From assembly GCA_963693315.1 (NCBI GenBank), contig OY856188.1:192226766-192290765 (forward strand): a stretch of DNA of 64,000 bases, given 5' to 3'. Source of the stretch: Diogma glabrata (Eukaryota > Arthropoda > Insecta > Diptera > Cylindrotomidae). The position numbers and the translations under genes were made by a program. This document shows positions 11,831 through 22,843 of the stretch, piece after piece (position 1 is the stretch's first letter; every line of letters starts with the position of its first letter). The notes beneath the pieces are model-generated. The model saw nothing but the letters and a program-made list of their open reading frames with translations, made no database searches and was not told where the DNA came from.

Positions 11831-13689
11831 AAACCATAGTTTTCGACTTATTTTCAAAAATGTTAATTTTTGTTTTATATAATTAGAACTGTTTTTTATA
11901 ATTATTACTGTTTTTTATAATTAGAACTACGCAAAATCTATAAAAATAGTTAGTCATTAATTGAAGTATTTGATGGACATAAGCTCACTATATATCTAGA
12001 TCATTTTGTTTCTAGAGCTGTGAAGTCAGCCTGAGCAACAGCGCTGCCAATATTTTTTTATTGATATTATACATTTAGGTTAAGATTTGTTTCTTTTTAA
12101 ATGCATCATGTTTGGTTATTACTTCCGTGTTATCTTCAGTGGAAAACCAGTTTGACACGCCTGATTTTGATTCTTTCACCTTGACATGCTTGATTTTGAC
12201 GTTAACAACTTTGACAGATATAAATTACTTATTCGTTGTTAAAATCAAAACAAAACGGTGTCCACTGATTGAACTGTTCATTTCTTATTCAAAAGTGTAA
12301 TTATCATTACATGTCAAGAAATTATGTTAGCCAAAAACAATTTTTTCATATAAACAATCTGCCGTGCGTGATACGTCTTCACCAAAAACCATCTCTGGAA
12401 CGCCCCACAAATTGTTCAATCCATTTTGTTATAATGTCAACTCATCAGAAACGAAAAAAAACTAAATGAAAATTAATGAAAATAGAAAACAAAAAACTCA
12501 CAATAAAAAAATAATTTAAAAAGAAAATCTTGATTGATTGCCAAAATCATAAAACAAAATGTTTTTTTTATAAATTTGATTTTCATGAAAATTTAGAAAA
12601 ATCATGATAATCTCATCCGATTAATTTATAGATTTGGTCGTCTTGTTTGGTTTATACAAATAATGAAAATACTTGTTTTTTGTGTATACATACATATATA
12701 GGTTAAAGGGTTATTAAATGAAAATTAGATTGAGAGTGAAAAATATACAATTATAATAGCAGCGAAAATTATAAAAAAAAGAAAATGTAATTAGTTTGTA
12801 TTTTGGATAAGATCCAAATGGTTTTCCGGTTTCTATTTTAAAATTTTATTTGTTTTAGTTTTTGTTTTCATGTTGAAAAGTTAGATTTATGTTCACCTTT
12901 TGACGACTTTTTGTCTGTGTTCTCGATTTACAAATAACGTTTGATTTGAATTGGTTGTGTCTGATTTCTTAGTTTAAGAGAGTTAGTTACAGAGTCAGCA
13001 TATCATCCCTTAAATGCAATATTTTTATGTTGAATTAAATTTGCTAAATTTCATTAATGTTTTTATGATTCCATATTAATATTCCAATTTTTATCTTTTT
13101 TTCTACCGTTGTTGTTGTGTGGTAAACTATCTGGTACATGATTCATTCATTTATCATGAATGATAAATTTCAATTTCACATTTTTTTTGTGTTCCATTTA
13201 AATCTGAATTTATTTTTTTGGTTCATCAAAAATAAAATTTATTACATGAACAAAAAACTGAATTTTAATTTTAAATCACTCACAATGTGTGTATGCAATA
13301 TGCATAACTATACGAAAATCCACTGAGTCGTATGGATAACATGGGTTTATATTATGAATATGAATGTTGATTGTCTGGCTATGTGATGATAAAGTTGTTT
13401 TATAAATAATGTTTTTGTGTATCAGACAAACTAACATATAATTTAACCGCAGTTATTTTTGTTAAAAAATTATTATTATTGAAATATTTTGTTCCGAAAA
13501 AAAATTAATTTTGAATATTTATTTGATTTATTTTTAATTTTTTTTTTTATTGTTATTTTTCAAATAAGGGTATTTTATGATAACTCAATAGTATTGATAT
13601 AGTAGCCGGAATGATGTAAAGAAACAGAAGGAAGGTTTTGGTTTGTTGTTCCCTACTTGGAAAAGTTTTTAATAGGTAGGAGTCGTGTA
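11831..13689. other. AT-rich intergenic DNA, no gene recognised
   Basis: Very AT-rich with long A/T runs. The short open frames (for example 13138-13326) are low-complexity and match no family I know. TTTTTTATAATTA motifs repeat near 11870-11930. Confidence 0.55.
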
Positions 13690-14212
13690 TTTTGTCTTCA
13701 TAAAAACCTAAAATAAATTTTATTGACATATTTTATCCACGTAGAGGGATCAGTTTTTAAATCAAACTCAGGTATTAAGGCATTTGGATGCCCAATTAAA
13801 AAATGTGATGGTGTTAAAGCACCTATTTCGTCATTTGAAATGGAACACAACGGCCTAGAGTTCAATATAGCTTCAATTTGAGTCAAATTGGTGTTCATCT
13901 CTTTAAATGTAAGTATTTGACTGCCGAGAACTCTTTTTAGATGATGTTTAGTTGCTTTAACTGCAGATTCCCAAATACCGCCAAAATGAAGTGCAGTTGG
14001 TGGTATAAAGTGCCAGTTTATATTATCTCCTAATTAAAATAAGATATTTCATTATAATTATTTAAAAAAAATTAAAATCTCCCTATGAGATGATTTAGCC
14101 CCAGTGTCGTTTGCTCCGTTGTCACTGTATGAATATATATCAACACTGCCACGCTTTTCCAAAAATCTACGAAGTGCTCCCATAAATGAATCTGTAGTCA
14201 TATCGCTGACCA
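13690..14212 (-). pseudogene. BEL/Pao pol, integrase C-terminal part
   Basis: Minus-strand pieces of one integrase. 14035-14212 reads SDMTTDSFMGALRRFLEKR, then SDNGANDTGA, the second catalytic aspartate region. 13910-14034 reads [18 protein letters not shown] then HHLKRVLGS. 13698-13898 holds [31 protein letters not shown]. This order is diagnostic of BEL/Pao. The frames are broken at 14035-14100. The protein diverges after [13 protein letters not shown] near 13700, so the 3' end of the element and its LTR are not visible. It continues upstream on the other side of the LINE-derived insertion. Confidence 0.88.
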
Positions 14213-14877
14213 ATTATATATTTTTTTTTAATAAACTATTTTGTGGAGTAGAAATTACAATATGTGTCACAACAACACATAAAAACCATTTAAGACCAAG
14301 GTCTTACAACAACATACGTTCAAAAGTGTTGATGGACGTAAATCTTTTTTTTTTTTAATATTTTTTGTTAAAGAATGGATAACTAAACAATAAATCCTAT
14401 CACTGACAAAATATGACATAGGACAATATTTTATGATAGAATAGAGAAAATAAAACTAAATTAAAAAGTAAATAGCAAATTTTTACAAAAAATTGCTGAA
14501 ACAAAACAAAAATGTAGTTGCCAATAATCCAGCCGGTGGCATATTCCTTGATCCTGTGACGCACTGTCTCATAATGATTAAATCCCACACATAGGTATAT
14601 TAAGGCTCGTTTTTCCGAGGAAGCAATAGCGTCTCATCATCAAGGATTATTTCACAGCTAAGATTAAGGGTGCTACCGTTGACTGAATACAGTTGATCCG
14701 CCACCACCCTTAAGATGTCACCTTGGCTAGTGATATCCCACTGCTATTGCCAGTGGTATGTGATATCTCACGTTAACTCGTATGTCAATAGCAGGGACTG
14801 GAGTACGAGTGGTTGTCACACCCGTAGATCAAAAATAAAAATAAACTACAAAACAACAAAAACTGATTCCTCCATGC
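14213..14877 (-). mobile_element. Short LINE-derived non-autonomous element, copy 2
   Basis: Same element as at 753-1345 and 59030-59690, here in minus orientation. Its short poly-A (T run) is at 14221-14229 and its 5' end lies near 14877 (TGCATGGAGGAATCAG on the minus strand). It includes the 5' part missing from copy 1, with GTGTGACAACCACTCGTACTCC. It interrupts the BEL/Pao integrase exactly between the motifs TKAVH and SDMTT, so it inserted after that element. I could not define a clean target duplication. Confidence 0.8.
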
Positions 14878-15930
14878 ACCGCTTTTGTACTTAAGCATAC
14901 GAAAATTGATATGTAGCCCTTCATTGTTATTGGTCCTGCAAAATTGACTCCCGATCAGAAATTCTCTGGTATATATAACTCGGCACGTAGTATACCTACA
15001 ACACAATTATGACGTATACATACAACACAATTATGAAGGACAGCTTGTACCGAATTTATCAAGAATTTTTTTTTAAGGATGGGATCAATAATGTAGGTCC
15101 AGCATGCATATATTTAGTGTGGTAGTCTTCTACAATTTTTTTTGCTACCACGAATTATAACCGGATGTTTTACTTCAAACGCAGCTATTGACTTTTGAAT
15201 TCTTCCACCAACTCTTCAAACACCATCATTATCACAAAACGGGCTTACCGGTAATAGTTTGCTACCGATTGATAAATTTTTCTTAGCTAAAACAGATTTT
15301 ATCTCGTCATCGAAATCTTGGCTTTGCGTCCAACGTAATAAACAAATTGTTGCTGACTTTAGATCTTCTGCTCTTCTGCTGTTACATTTGTTGTTTTAGC
15401 AGTGTTATGGTTTTTTTGTACGAAGAAATCGAATCACCCATGCTGCTACTCGTATGAGCTTGAAAAGGCTCGATATTCTGGATAACAAATTATCCTAAAT
15501 TGTCATCTATTGCCAAGTTGTTGGTTTGATATACTGTAACAGCTTGTCAACTTCTCTTCGTTATGAAAATCTTTCAATTTAATTTCAGTTAGAATTTGCG
15601 GACGCCAATTATTCTGCCCAAGCCAAGCCGGTCAATGCCACCACAATCTATGATTTAATAACTCACAAGACAAAACACCACGTGATGCACAATCCGTTGG
15701 ATTATCTGCAGAACGCACATGATACCACATATTTCTAGACATATATTGCAATATTTCAGACGTTCGATTCGCAACAAATGTTTTCCAACGCCGTGGAGGA
15801 GATGATAGCCGTGAGAGTACTATTTTCGAATCGGTGCATGCATAAATTTGTTGATTTTTAAAATTCAACGAATCTCGCGTAGCTATTAACAATTTACTCA
15901 GAAGTTGAGCAGCACAAAGTTGCAAACGTG
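14878..15930 (-). pseudogene. BEL/Pao pol, RNase H and integrase N-terminal part
   Basis: Read on the minus strand. 15632-15925 is an open 97-residue stretch with LCAAQLLSKLL, ACTDSKIVLSRLSS, RRWKTFVANR and WYHVRSADNPTDCASRG, the RNase H-like part of BEL/Pao pol. Further down, about 15050-15360, the frames give LLRWTQSQDFDDEI, RVGGRI and a zinc-binding VLHNCVVCIRH. The integrase core begins with GVNFAGPITMKGYISIFVCLSTKAVH near 14880-14960, where the LINE derivative cuts in. Several stops and frameshifts show the element is dead. Confidence 0.85.
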
Positions 15931-17460
15931 GTATGGATATCTATTTAGTTGGAGCCACTTTTGTTTTTGCTGCAACTAAATTCACTGCAATTGAACCGTC
16001 TGATCTCACCGATCTACAAAATTCAACAGTATCGGCAAATCCGTGTAGTTCTGAGCTGCCAAGTTCTGTAAGTAACCATCTTAGAATTTCCAACATTTCA
16101 AGTGAAATTAAGTCTTCCCTGATTTGTTGTGACTGGTTTGCTGTTACATCGTCTAACTTGTCTTCCCAATTTAGCTTTAGAAACCACAGCTATTGACAGA
16201 AAATCTTAATTCGAACTATGAAGGGTGGGTGGGTTATAGGTCAGCCAATAATGCATCGAAAATTTTTGATGCTTCGGTTAATATTGTTTTTTTTGTTAGT
16301 ACTGGTACATCCTTCAGGCAAATTTTGAATTAAAAGCAATGGTTTTCTGGGTACCATTCTAATCCTAAAACATTCAACTAATCATCCTTTGTCACGTCTA
16401 AATGCTTAGTTTCACGATCTTGTTTATCAATAAATTCTAGAAATTTAGAATCATTAGAGACCCATTTTCTTAAACGAAATCCGGCTTCAGATAAGATTGT
16501 TCGAATTTTGTGATGTAGTTGAATGGCTTCTTCTAGAGAGTTTGACCCAGACATCAAATCATCTACATAAAAATCATGTTTTCTAAGGTTGAGTGGTTGA
16601 GATGGACTGTTTCAGTGGTTTGGATGGACTTTCTTACCACAAATTTCTTTGAAAATCAATATCTCTTTCATCCACTAATACTAGGCTGAACATTTTCTCC
16701 ACATCCGCTGTAAACACTATGTTATGCAATCGAAATCTTTGCAAAATTGTAGTTAGCGGTTGTTGAATTGTTGGACCGACCAAAAGGAACCTATTCAATG
16801 AATTTCCAGTTGCCGATTTTGTGGATGCATCAAATACAACTCCCAGTTTTGTAGTTGTACTCGATTCTTTCAGTACGATGTTTCAGTGATGTGGTAAATA
16901 AAACATTTTATTAACATAACCATAAATTTCACTGTCCGGAACAATTTCCATATGATGTAAGGATTTATATACTTTCATGAACGAAACATAGTCATCTTTG
17001 AATTTCTCATCTTTGGCGAACCTATTCATAGTCGCCTTTAATCTTTTGACCGCCAACCACCTTGTATCTCCTAATTCAACTACATGGTTTAAATGATAAT
17101 CGAACAATGAATCTACCGCTGCTATGACGTGAAACATTTTCCTTAAAATGTGTTTCGCATTACTTTTCGTCTTCACTAAAATCTTTAACCCTACCTAGGC
17201 ATTTCTTCTATTTCCCAAAACCGTCTTAAGGACCTATCAATATCGACTTCAGTATCCATCTCATTACCCATATGTGTTTTGATATGATCTGATCAGGAAT
17301 GTCCCCTGTAATTACCCAACCAAAAATGGTTTGTTGTGCAATAAGGAGGGGGCAATAGGGCTTATCCTTATTTAGAATTTGACCTGATACTATACTTTTC
17401 AGAAATCCAGTAGTTCCAAGTAAGATGCGTTCCAAGCGATACAGACATCTATATCGCATG
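15931..17460 (-). pseudogene. BEL/Pao pol, reverse transcriptase
   Basis: The minus strand carries RT motifs in the order expected for the family: AQQTIFGWVITGD (17226-17459, protease/RT junction); LGDTRWLAVKRL and the YxSLHHM region (16883-17176); LPHH then VVFDASTKS near 16820-16880; LVGPTIQQPL and the palm motif TADVEKMFS near 16690-16790; and the catalytic YVDDLMSG near 16545-16570, followed by FRLRKWVSNDSKF near 16440-16500. The two catalytic aspartates of YVDD are still readable, but stops interrupt the frame, so no active enzyme could be made. Confidence 0.88.
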
Positions 17461-17809
17461 GAACGTTAAACAAGGGATCAGTTAGATGCAATCCATTCAA
17501 ATTATATTCATCTGGGATGTAAAATTGGGATGTTACTTTAGATAATACCAAAGCTTTTGAGGTGATACTCTTTGATGCATCATAGTTAGACAATATCTCT
17601 AGCTTAGTCAGTCCTCTAATAAATGCTGCTGCAACGGATACCACTCCATTAATGAACACATGCACCCTGTGTAGCTTGAGTCTTTGTATACATGCTTCAG
17701 AAATAAATGTATAGTGTGAACCCGAATCCAAAAGAGCGCGACAGTTTTGAAAACCACCGAAGTTATCTTTGATCTTGATAACAGCTGCTAAAAGTAACCC
17801 TGTTTTCAA
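17399..17809 (-). pseudogene. BEL/Pao aspartic protease region
   Basis: A 136-residue minus-strand frame. CRALLDSGSHYTFISEACIQRL (residues about 24-45) contains the D-S-G active-site triad of the retroviral-type protease, followed by the spacer typical of BEL/Pao (LTKLEILSNYDASKSI, FNVPCDIDVCIAW). It ends with NASYLELLDF and overlaps in another frame the RT-proximal stretch, so a frameshift separates them. Confidence 0.85.
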
Positions 17810-17819
17810 TGATTTGTTC

Positions 17820-18495
17820 GATTGAAGTCATACGATTGATGTAGATGGGCTTTTGTCTTCTTCAGGATTGTCAGCCTTATCTGAAAGCCATGATGAATTA
17901 GTAACTACAGAGTTCGTATCGGCGAGATTGGCTGTTGTTTTTTGTGGCTCTGGTAAATGTAGTAAGCTGTGGTGTCTGCGACTACAGGTTTTACACTTCC
18001 GTCTAACCTTACATTTATAGACAGGGTGAGATTCCCTAAGGCAATTGTAGCACCTAATTTGATATTTTTATTAAGTTTCTGCGCTCTAGGACAGTCATAT
18101 CACAAAACTTTTCGCATTCATACATTTTATGAGATTCGGAACATGCAGCAAAATTTTCACTTGTAGTAACATTCATAGAATTCACTGATGACCTTGGTTT
18201 CGCTTGCGATACTACTTTGGTAATTGGTTTAAAATCGTTCAGAGTGGTTGAACGCTGATGTAAAAATGATTATAGATTTGCGATAGTAGGAAAATCAACA
18301 TTGGCAAACTCTTTTGACCATAGCTAACTAGTATCTTTATCAAACTTTGACTTAACAATATGAATTGTCCACGGATCACGAGCTTCTGCCTGATTACCGA
18401 GAGCCTTCAGACGTCTAAGCACTTCGTCAGTGGTGTCCGATAAGTTTCGAAAATTAACTGCATTTGCTTTCTTTACGGAAGAGGGTGCTCCAACA
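17820..18495 (-). pseudogene. BEL/Pao gag, zinc-knuckle region
   Basis: Minus-strand translation gives SHKMYECEKF near 18120, then, after a frameshift, CYNCLRESHPVYKCKVRRKC and CKTCSRRHHSLLH near 17960-18060. These two knuckles (C..C....H....C and C..C...HH..LH) are the signature of BEL/Pao gag C-termini. Stops also occur upstream at 18180-18495. The left boundary of the tandem duplication (18005) falls inside this knuckle region. Confidence 0.8.
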
Positions 18496-19112
18496 TCAAC
18501 TCAATAAATGAGGTAACGATAGATTTCTTACGATTGTACCTTTTACATAGGTTTTGATATAATTGACTTCTGTAATAGGGAAATGTCTGACTATTTCAGC
18601 TGCATCACTTTTCATCAGTAGACTTTTTAGATACTGAAACTTTTGTAATGGCATCATTGTGACAGATTCGTGCACCTCTGAATTGAATAAATCAAAAAAT
18701 GATTGCCATTCACAAATGTTACCATCAAAGGACGGTATATCGCAACGTGACAATTTAAAATCCGAAACACTTTTCGTTGATGTATTTGTATCTCCCAACG
18801 AAACTCCCTTTGCATTTCCAGTATTTACCGTAGCATGCACAACCATCTGTTAAACTGAGAGACCACCTTATAATAGTCCTCTTCAAAAGACGTGAGGAGA
18901 TCAGATTCAGATTCTTCTTCGCAATTTAAACCGAACATTTTATCCTCTTCTACATTAAATTCCTTAAGATAATCCATAGACCGAGATAAACGTGTTCGAA
19001 ATTCGAATACTCTCAACTCAACAAACGAATCTTCATCGATATTCTCCACAAAAGTCACTAACCTTGTCATTTGACCTTTAACTATCGATCGCCTTATCTT
19101 AAGCACATTCAT
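18496..19112 (-). pseudogene. BEL/Pao gag, N-terminal region
   Basis: Two overlapping minus-strand frames make up the gag start: 18825-19112 (95 aa, MNVLKIRRSIVKGQMTRL and an acidic stretch) and 18496-18846 (116 aa, with FKLSRCDIPSFDGN, CEWQSFFDLFNSEVH and KFQYLKSLL). IPxFxGN....WxxFxDxFxxxVH and KFxYLKSxL are typical of gag proteins of this group. A frameshift near 18830-18850 joins them. The element reads away from its start at 19112; no bona fide 5' LTR or primer-binding site was recognised upstream. Confidence 0.85.
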
Positions 19113-19139
19113 ATTTATTAACTTTAAACAAAATCACTT

Positions 19140-19530
19140 TAGGTGAAAAACTCGTGAAATCAGCAAAAAACAGGCAATTTTGGAAATAAGGTTTTAATTT
19201 TGTATAATTAGGTATTGGAATTCATTGACATCAATAAAAACAAAGTTTTCTGGGTTTTTAGTTTTTTTTTTTACCCTGTCTTAAGATACAGGGTGTTGAA
19301 AAATCAAGAAATTGCTCGACCCTGGTGTATTTAAATGGCTCTACAGTCAAAACTACTAGACTGATTTTAATGTTATATAGCTCAAAATGTGGGTATTGAA
19401 CAGAGCTAATCAAAATAATAATTCACATTATATGACCTTGAACACTTTCTTTTTGAAAAATAACGGTAAAAAGTTCAAATTCGATTTTCTTGAAATGCCA
19501 TTTTTTTAAATTTTTGATTTTTTAATATGT
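19140..19530. repeat. 400-bp repeat, arm matched inverted at 33430-33830
   Basis: Includes GTGTTGAAAAATCAAGAAAT, GCTCGACCCTGGTGTATTT and GTTATATAGCTCAAAATGTG. The same sequence runs in reverse complement at about 33430-33830, with more divergence than between the tandem copies. It contains a small hairpin, CCCTGTCTTAAGATACAGGG. It sits just upstream of the gag start, so it may be an LTR or leader of the BEL/Pao element, but an unrelated dispersed repeat is equally possible. Confidence 0.6.
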
Positions 19531-20074
19531 TATTTTATTTATTGTGAAAATTTTTTATTAATTTTATTGCGACACGCCTTAAAATTTTTCATCATAAAAA
19601 AAAGTGGAGTTAAAAAATTAACAGTTTTTTTTTTTTGGATTTTCACATATGTTTTTATAATAAATTTTTAATTTTAACTCAAAATAAATATTTTACACAT
19701 TTTTTATCATTTATTTAATTTTACATTACTAAATTTCGTAGAGTTAGAATAACGTCTAGCTAAGATTGATCCATCATTTGTAGGAATGTATGAGTGACAT
19801 TGGCGTAACTAGGAAATTGTTCTAGGGTGGGCCTGGCCCCCTAATATTGCTAAGTAAAATAATTAATAAATTTTCCATTTTTATTTCTTTCTTTTAATAT
19901 ATAACGGGTGTGTCAATTTGAAGTTTATTTTCAAATTTACTATCAATAATCTTTTTTTTTTCTAGGTTATGTTATGTTAGTATGCAGTAACTGTCACCAA
20001 AAACACAACATCAGGACGACATAGTAAGACCAAAATACGTAGGTTGTGATACCAAAGAATCTCGTTCCCCGACT

Positions 20075-20580
20075 CGAACTATTTGGAGCTTCTCATGAAG
20101 CTAAGTATTTGCGTGAGTTTATAATTACCCAGGTCAGTGAGAGTTTTAAATGTGTGCGTTCCAAGAGTTTTCCGTAAACAGGGCGAATGCTAGACACGTG
20201 CAAAGTAGATGAAACGCTGGTTCCTTTGATCCTCGCCCTTACAACTCCTTCAATCAGTACTTGGGTGCTCTCCAAGGATTCAGTAACCAGTGATGACTTT
20301 ACCAATGAACTAATATTCTGCCTACTCAAGGATATAAGTTCTTTGGAACGCTGCAGGTCTAGTGTGGCAAAGATTAGCCTGCTTATCCTGCAGCTAATTT
20401 TGTTTAACTACCGCCCTATAGGCTACGCATTTACCCCTGTCATAAGTTAGTTATTTGAGAGGGGCAAACGACCCGCTTAGAGCTTCCATTTCTTGTAGAA
20501 TATCGAGTTCAGTCCCTTGCTTAGCAAATGCTTCCGTTATATAGTTGCCCTTAACGCCACTGTAACCCGGCACCTATAGA
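20075..20580 (-). pseudogene. LINE RNase H/C-terminal fragment, copy 1
   Basis: Minus strand, from high to low coordinates: VPGYSGVKGNYITEAFAKQG (about 20515-20574) matches the end of a LINE RNase H domain (WVPGHSGxxGNExAD pattern). LQRSKELISLSRQNIS follows near 20305-20355, then, after a frameshift, LRKTLGTHTFKTLTDLGNYK and ILSFMRSSK near 20085-20180, the usual C-terminal end of Jockey-type ORF2. RT and endonuclease are missing. It lies inside the hAT-type element. Confidence 0.75.
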
Positions 20581-21427
20581 ATATGAACGGTGAAATTAAC
20601 GGTGTTTAGTGTCACTTTCGATGCCGTTGCTACTACATCTACTGATTTTAATGCAGTTATTTATGTTTATATTTAGATATGTGTTTGTCTAAATAATTAA
20701 TCTTTAAATCATAAAAATAAAAGAAAAAATGTTCTTTTTAAAACCGACATTTTTGGCAAATTAAAATTGAAAAAATCATATAAAATTATAAATTGTATTA
20801 TAAATTATAAATCCTTACTTAGTAACTTTCAAACAAACAAAAATTATACAAAATCAATATTCATAGTCTCTAAATTTCTTAACATATTTTGAGGCACCCT
20901 GTGTCAAAGCTATTAAAAAAATAAAAATTAGTCCAAAAATAACAATTTATTGTTTACAGTAATCACACGGTCCCCCAACCATTTAATGCAGTGCTGTGCA
21001 CAACGATCTTCATTTTTAGCCATACAGAATTCAGATAATTCCAGAAGTAAATCCATCAGACTTCAAATTACGCCATCAATTTGCTAATGGCGATACAAAC
21101 AAACCTGAAACTACGAGTAGTGTTGGTGTTTCGGTGTGGTTTTAGGTATGGTGACCAGATATATCAAATCAGAAAAGAGTATAGAAACTGAAATAGTACC
21201 TCATAATCATATACCCTATATGGAAGCACACTAGAAGAGGTCGACTTAATTTTTAAATAAAAAATGAAACAGTTGAGTTTTAAATTTTGGCTTGTAGTTC
21301 AATCTTTATTTCATGAATAACATTGGTTACATTTATTAAAACTATAATAATTTCTTTTGGTTTATCACATTAAATACAGAAAATTCATACTCTGTATCAA
21401 TTAAAAATATTTTAAATATAAAATTGT

Positions 21428-21480
21428 ATAAGGGTAGGTATAAGGGTAGTTTAACGGTATAAGGGTAGTTTAACGGTAAT
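21428..21480. repeat. Short tandem repeat, GGTATAAGGGTAG
   Basis: Three tandem TATAAGGGTAG units, two of them followed by TTTAACGG. It is repeated in the second duplication copy near 29108-29160. Confidence 0.8.
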
Positions 21481-21862
21481 AAAATGGTAAATTAAGATTG
21501 CGTTTTAATAATAATTAAAGGTATTTTTCACTGCTGGCACTTTTTGCTAGCAATTCGGTGTCAAATTTCCCCTTTCCCCGCCTTTAACGAAGCTATAATT
21601 TGTAAAAGACTTCGGAAATAGCATCGGTAAGGTCTTTTGTAAGCAGTTATGCAAGCTGAATAGAATTAAGGTTTGACAAGTTATAGCTTCGGTAAAGTAC
21701 TTCTAATAGCTTGTTTTAAGCAATCTTTAGAAATTTTATAGAAGCTATTAAAAAATGTGACAAAAATTTTACAATGTTTTTTATATATCTACACTTTTTT
21801 AACGTAATTATTGTTATTTCTATGTTATTTATACAGTGTTTAAATTTAAGATTTTGTTTACG

Positions 21863-21926
21863 GTCGCATCAAGCTTCGAACCCTGGTCCTTCGATCGTTT
21901 GTCCTGCACGCTATCCAATCGGCTGA
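21863..21926 (-). other. tRNA-like segment (possible SINE head), copy 1
   Basis: On the minus strand the sequence reads GCCGATTGGATAGCGTGCAGG, resembling a D-arm/A-box, and about 20 bases later AGGGTTCGAAGC, a B-box-like T-arm (GGTTCGANNC). Spacing fits a tRNA-derived RNA polymerase III promoter. I could not fold a complete cloverleaf with an acceptor stem, so this is a tRNA relic or SINE head rather than a tRNA gene. Confidence 0.45.
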
Positions 21927-22011
21927 TTTAAATGTTAAGAAACAATAAATATCTTTGATAGTAGTTACAATAACAATAGCTTCTATAAGACTTCCATAGA
22001 ATTTAGTTTTT

Positions 22012-22843
22012 TAATTTAGATGTAGAAAATATAGTGTATAATTCAGGGGCTTATTTTTTATGGAAAAAGGTATACGACATGTAACTTCAATGGGTTTTTT
22101 AACGATGAAATTATAATCTGAGGTAAAAGAATATTGACAAATCTATTTTCTATTTGTTTTATTAGTTCAAAGATTTTAGGGAAAACAAAATTAAGGGGTT
22201 ATATTTTTTCACTCATTAACTTTTAGCGTACTTACACCTTTATTTGAACAATATTTTTTTTTTAAATAATAGGTGTCACAACAACATGCGTACTAAGGTA
22301 CTGATGAACGCAGTTAATTTTTAAAAATGTTATATAAATATAAACTAATAACAAAAGAGCAACGATATATCGCACCCATCCATTTGCTCCAAATTATTTT
22401 AATAGAGTGACTAAATTATGAAACTCTGTATCGCCTCAGTTGTTCCTGACGAGTTTGGCTCTCAGAAATGTAAAGAAAATTCATATACCATTATTTATAA
22501 AACTTTAAATTCTCTCTATTCCACTCTAGTTGATTTTTGATTCTGATTCTCGAATCTAATTGATTATGATTTTGATTCTCGAATCTAATTGATTATGATT
22601 TTGATTCATTTTGTTGTCTATTTGAAGACTCTAAATAAAAAATATTTTATATTGTGCAAAATAAGTCTAAATAATAGATTAAAAATACAAAAACCACCTT
22701 ATGCACAATAGACAAAAACGAAACGATTTCAATTTCGTATAAGCTTCAATTTCATATAAACCCATTCAAATTACATGTCACATATCTTTTCCATAAAAAG
22801 TAAGCCCCTGAATTAAACTATTTTTTCTACATCTAAATTTAGT
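22012..22843. mobile_element. Inner inverted-repeat element (MITE-like), copy 1
   Basis: Imperfect inverted repeats of about 85 bp lie at 22012-22097 and 22760-22843; both contain TTAGATGTAGAAAA, AATTCAGGGGCTTA and GACATGTAA. The 660-bp middle holds a fragment similar to the LINE 3' end (GTGTCACAACAACATGCG near 22273, reverse orientation) and a 27-bp minisatellite at 22541-22612 (GATTCTCGAATCTAATTGAT). No protein is encoded and no clear target duplication was found. Confidence 0.65.
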
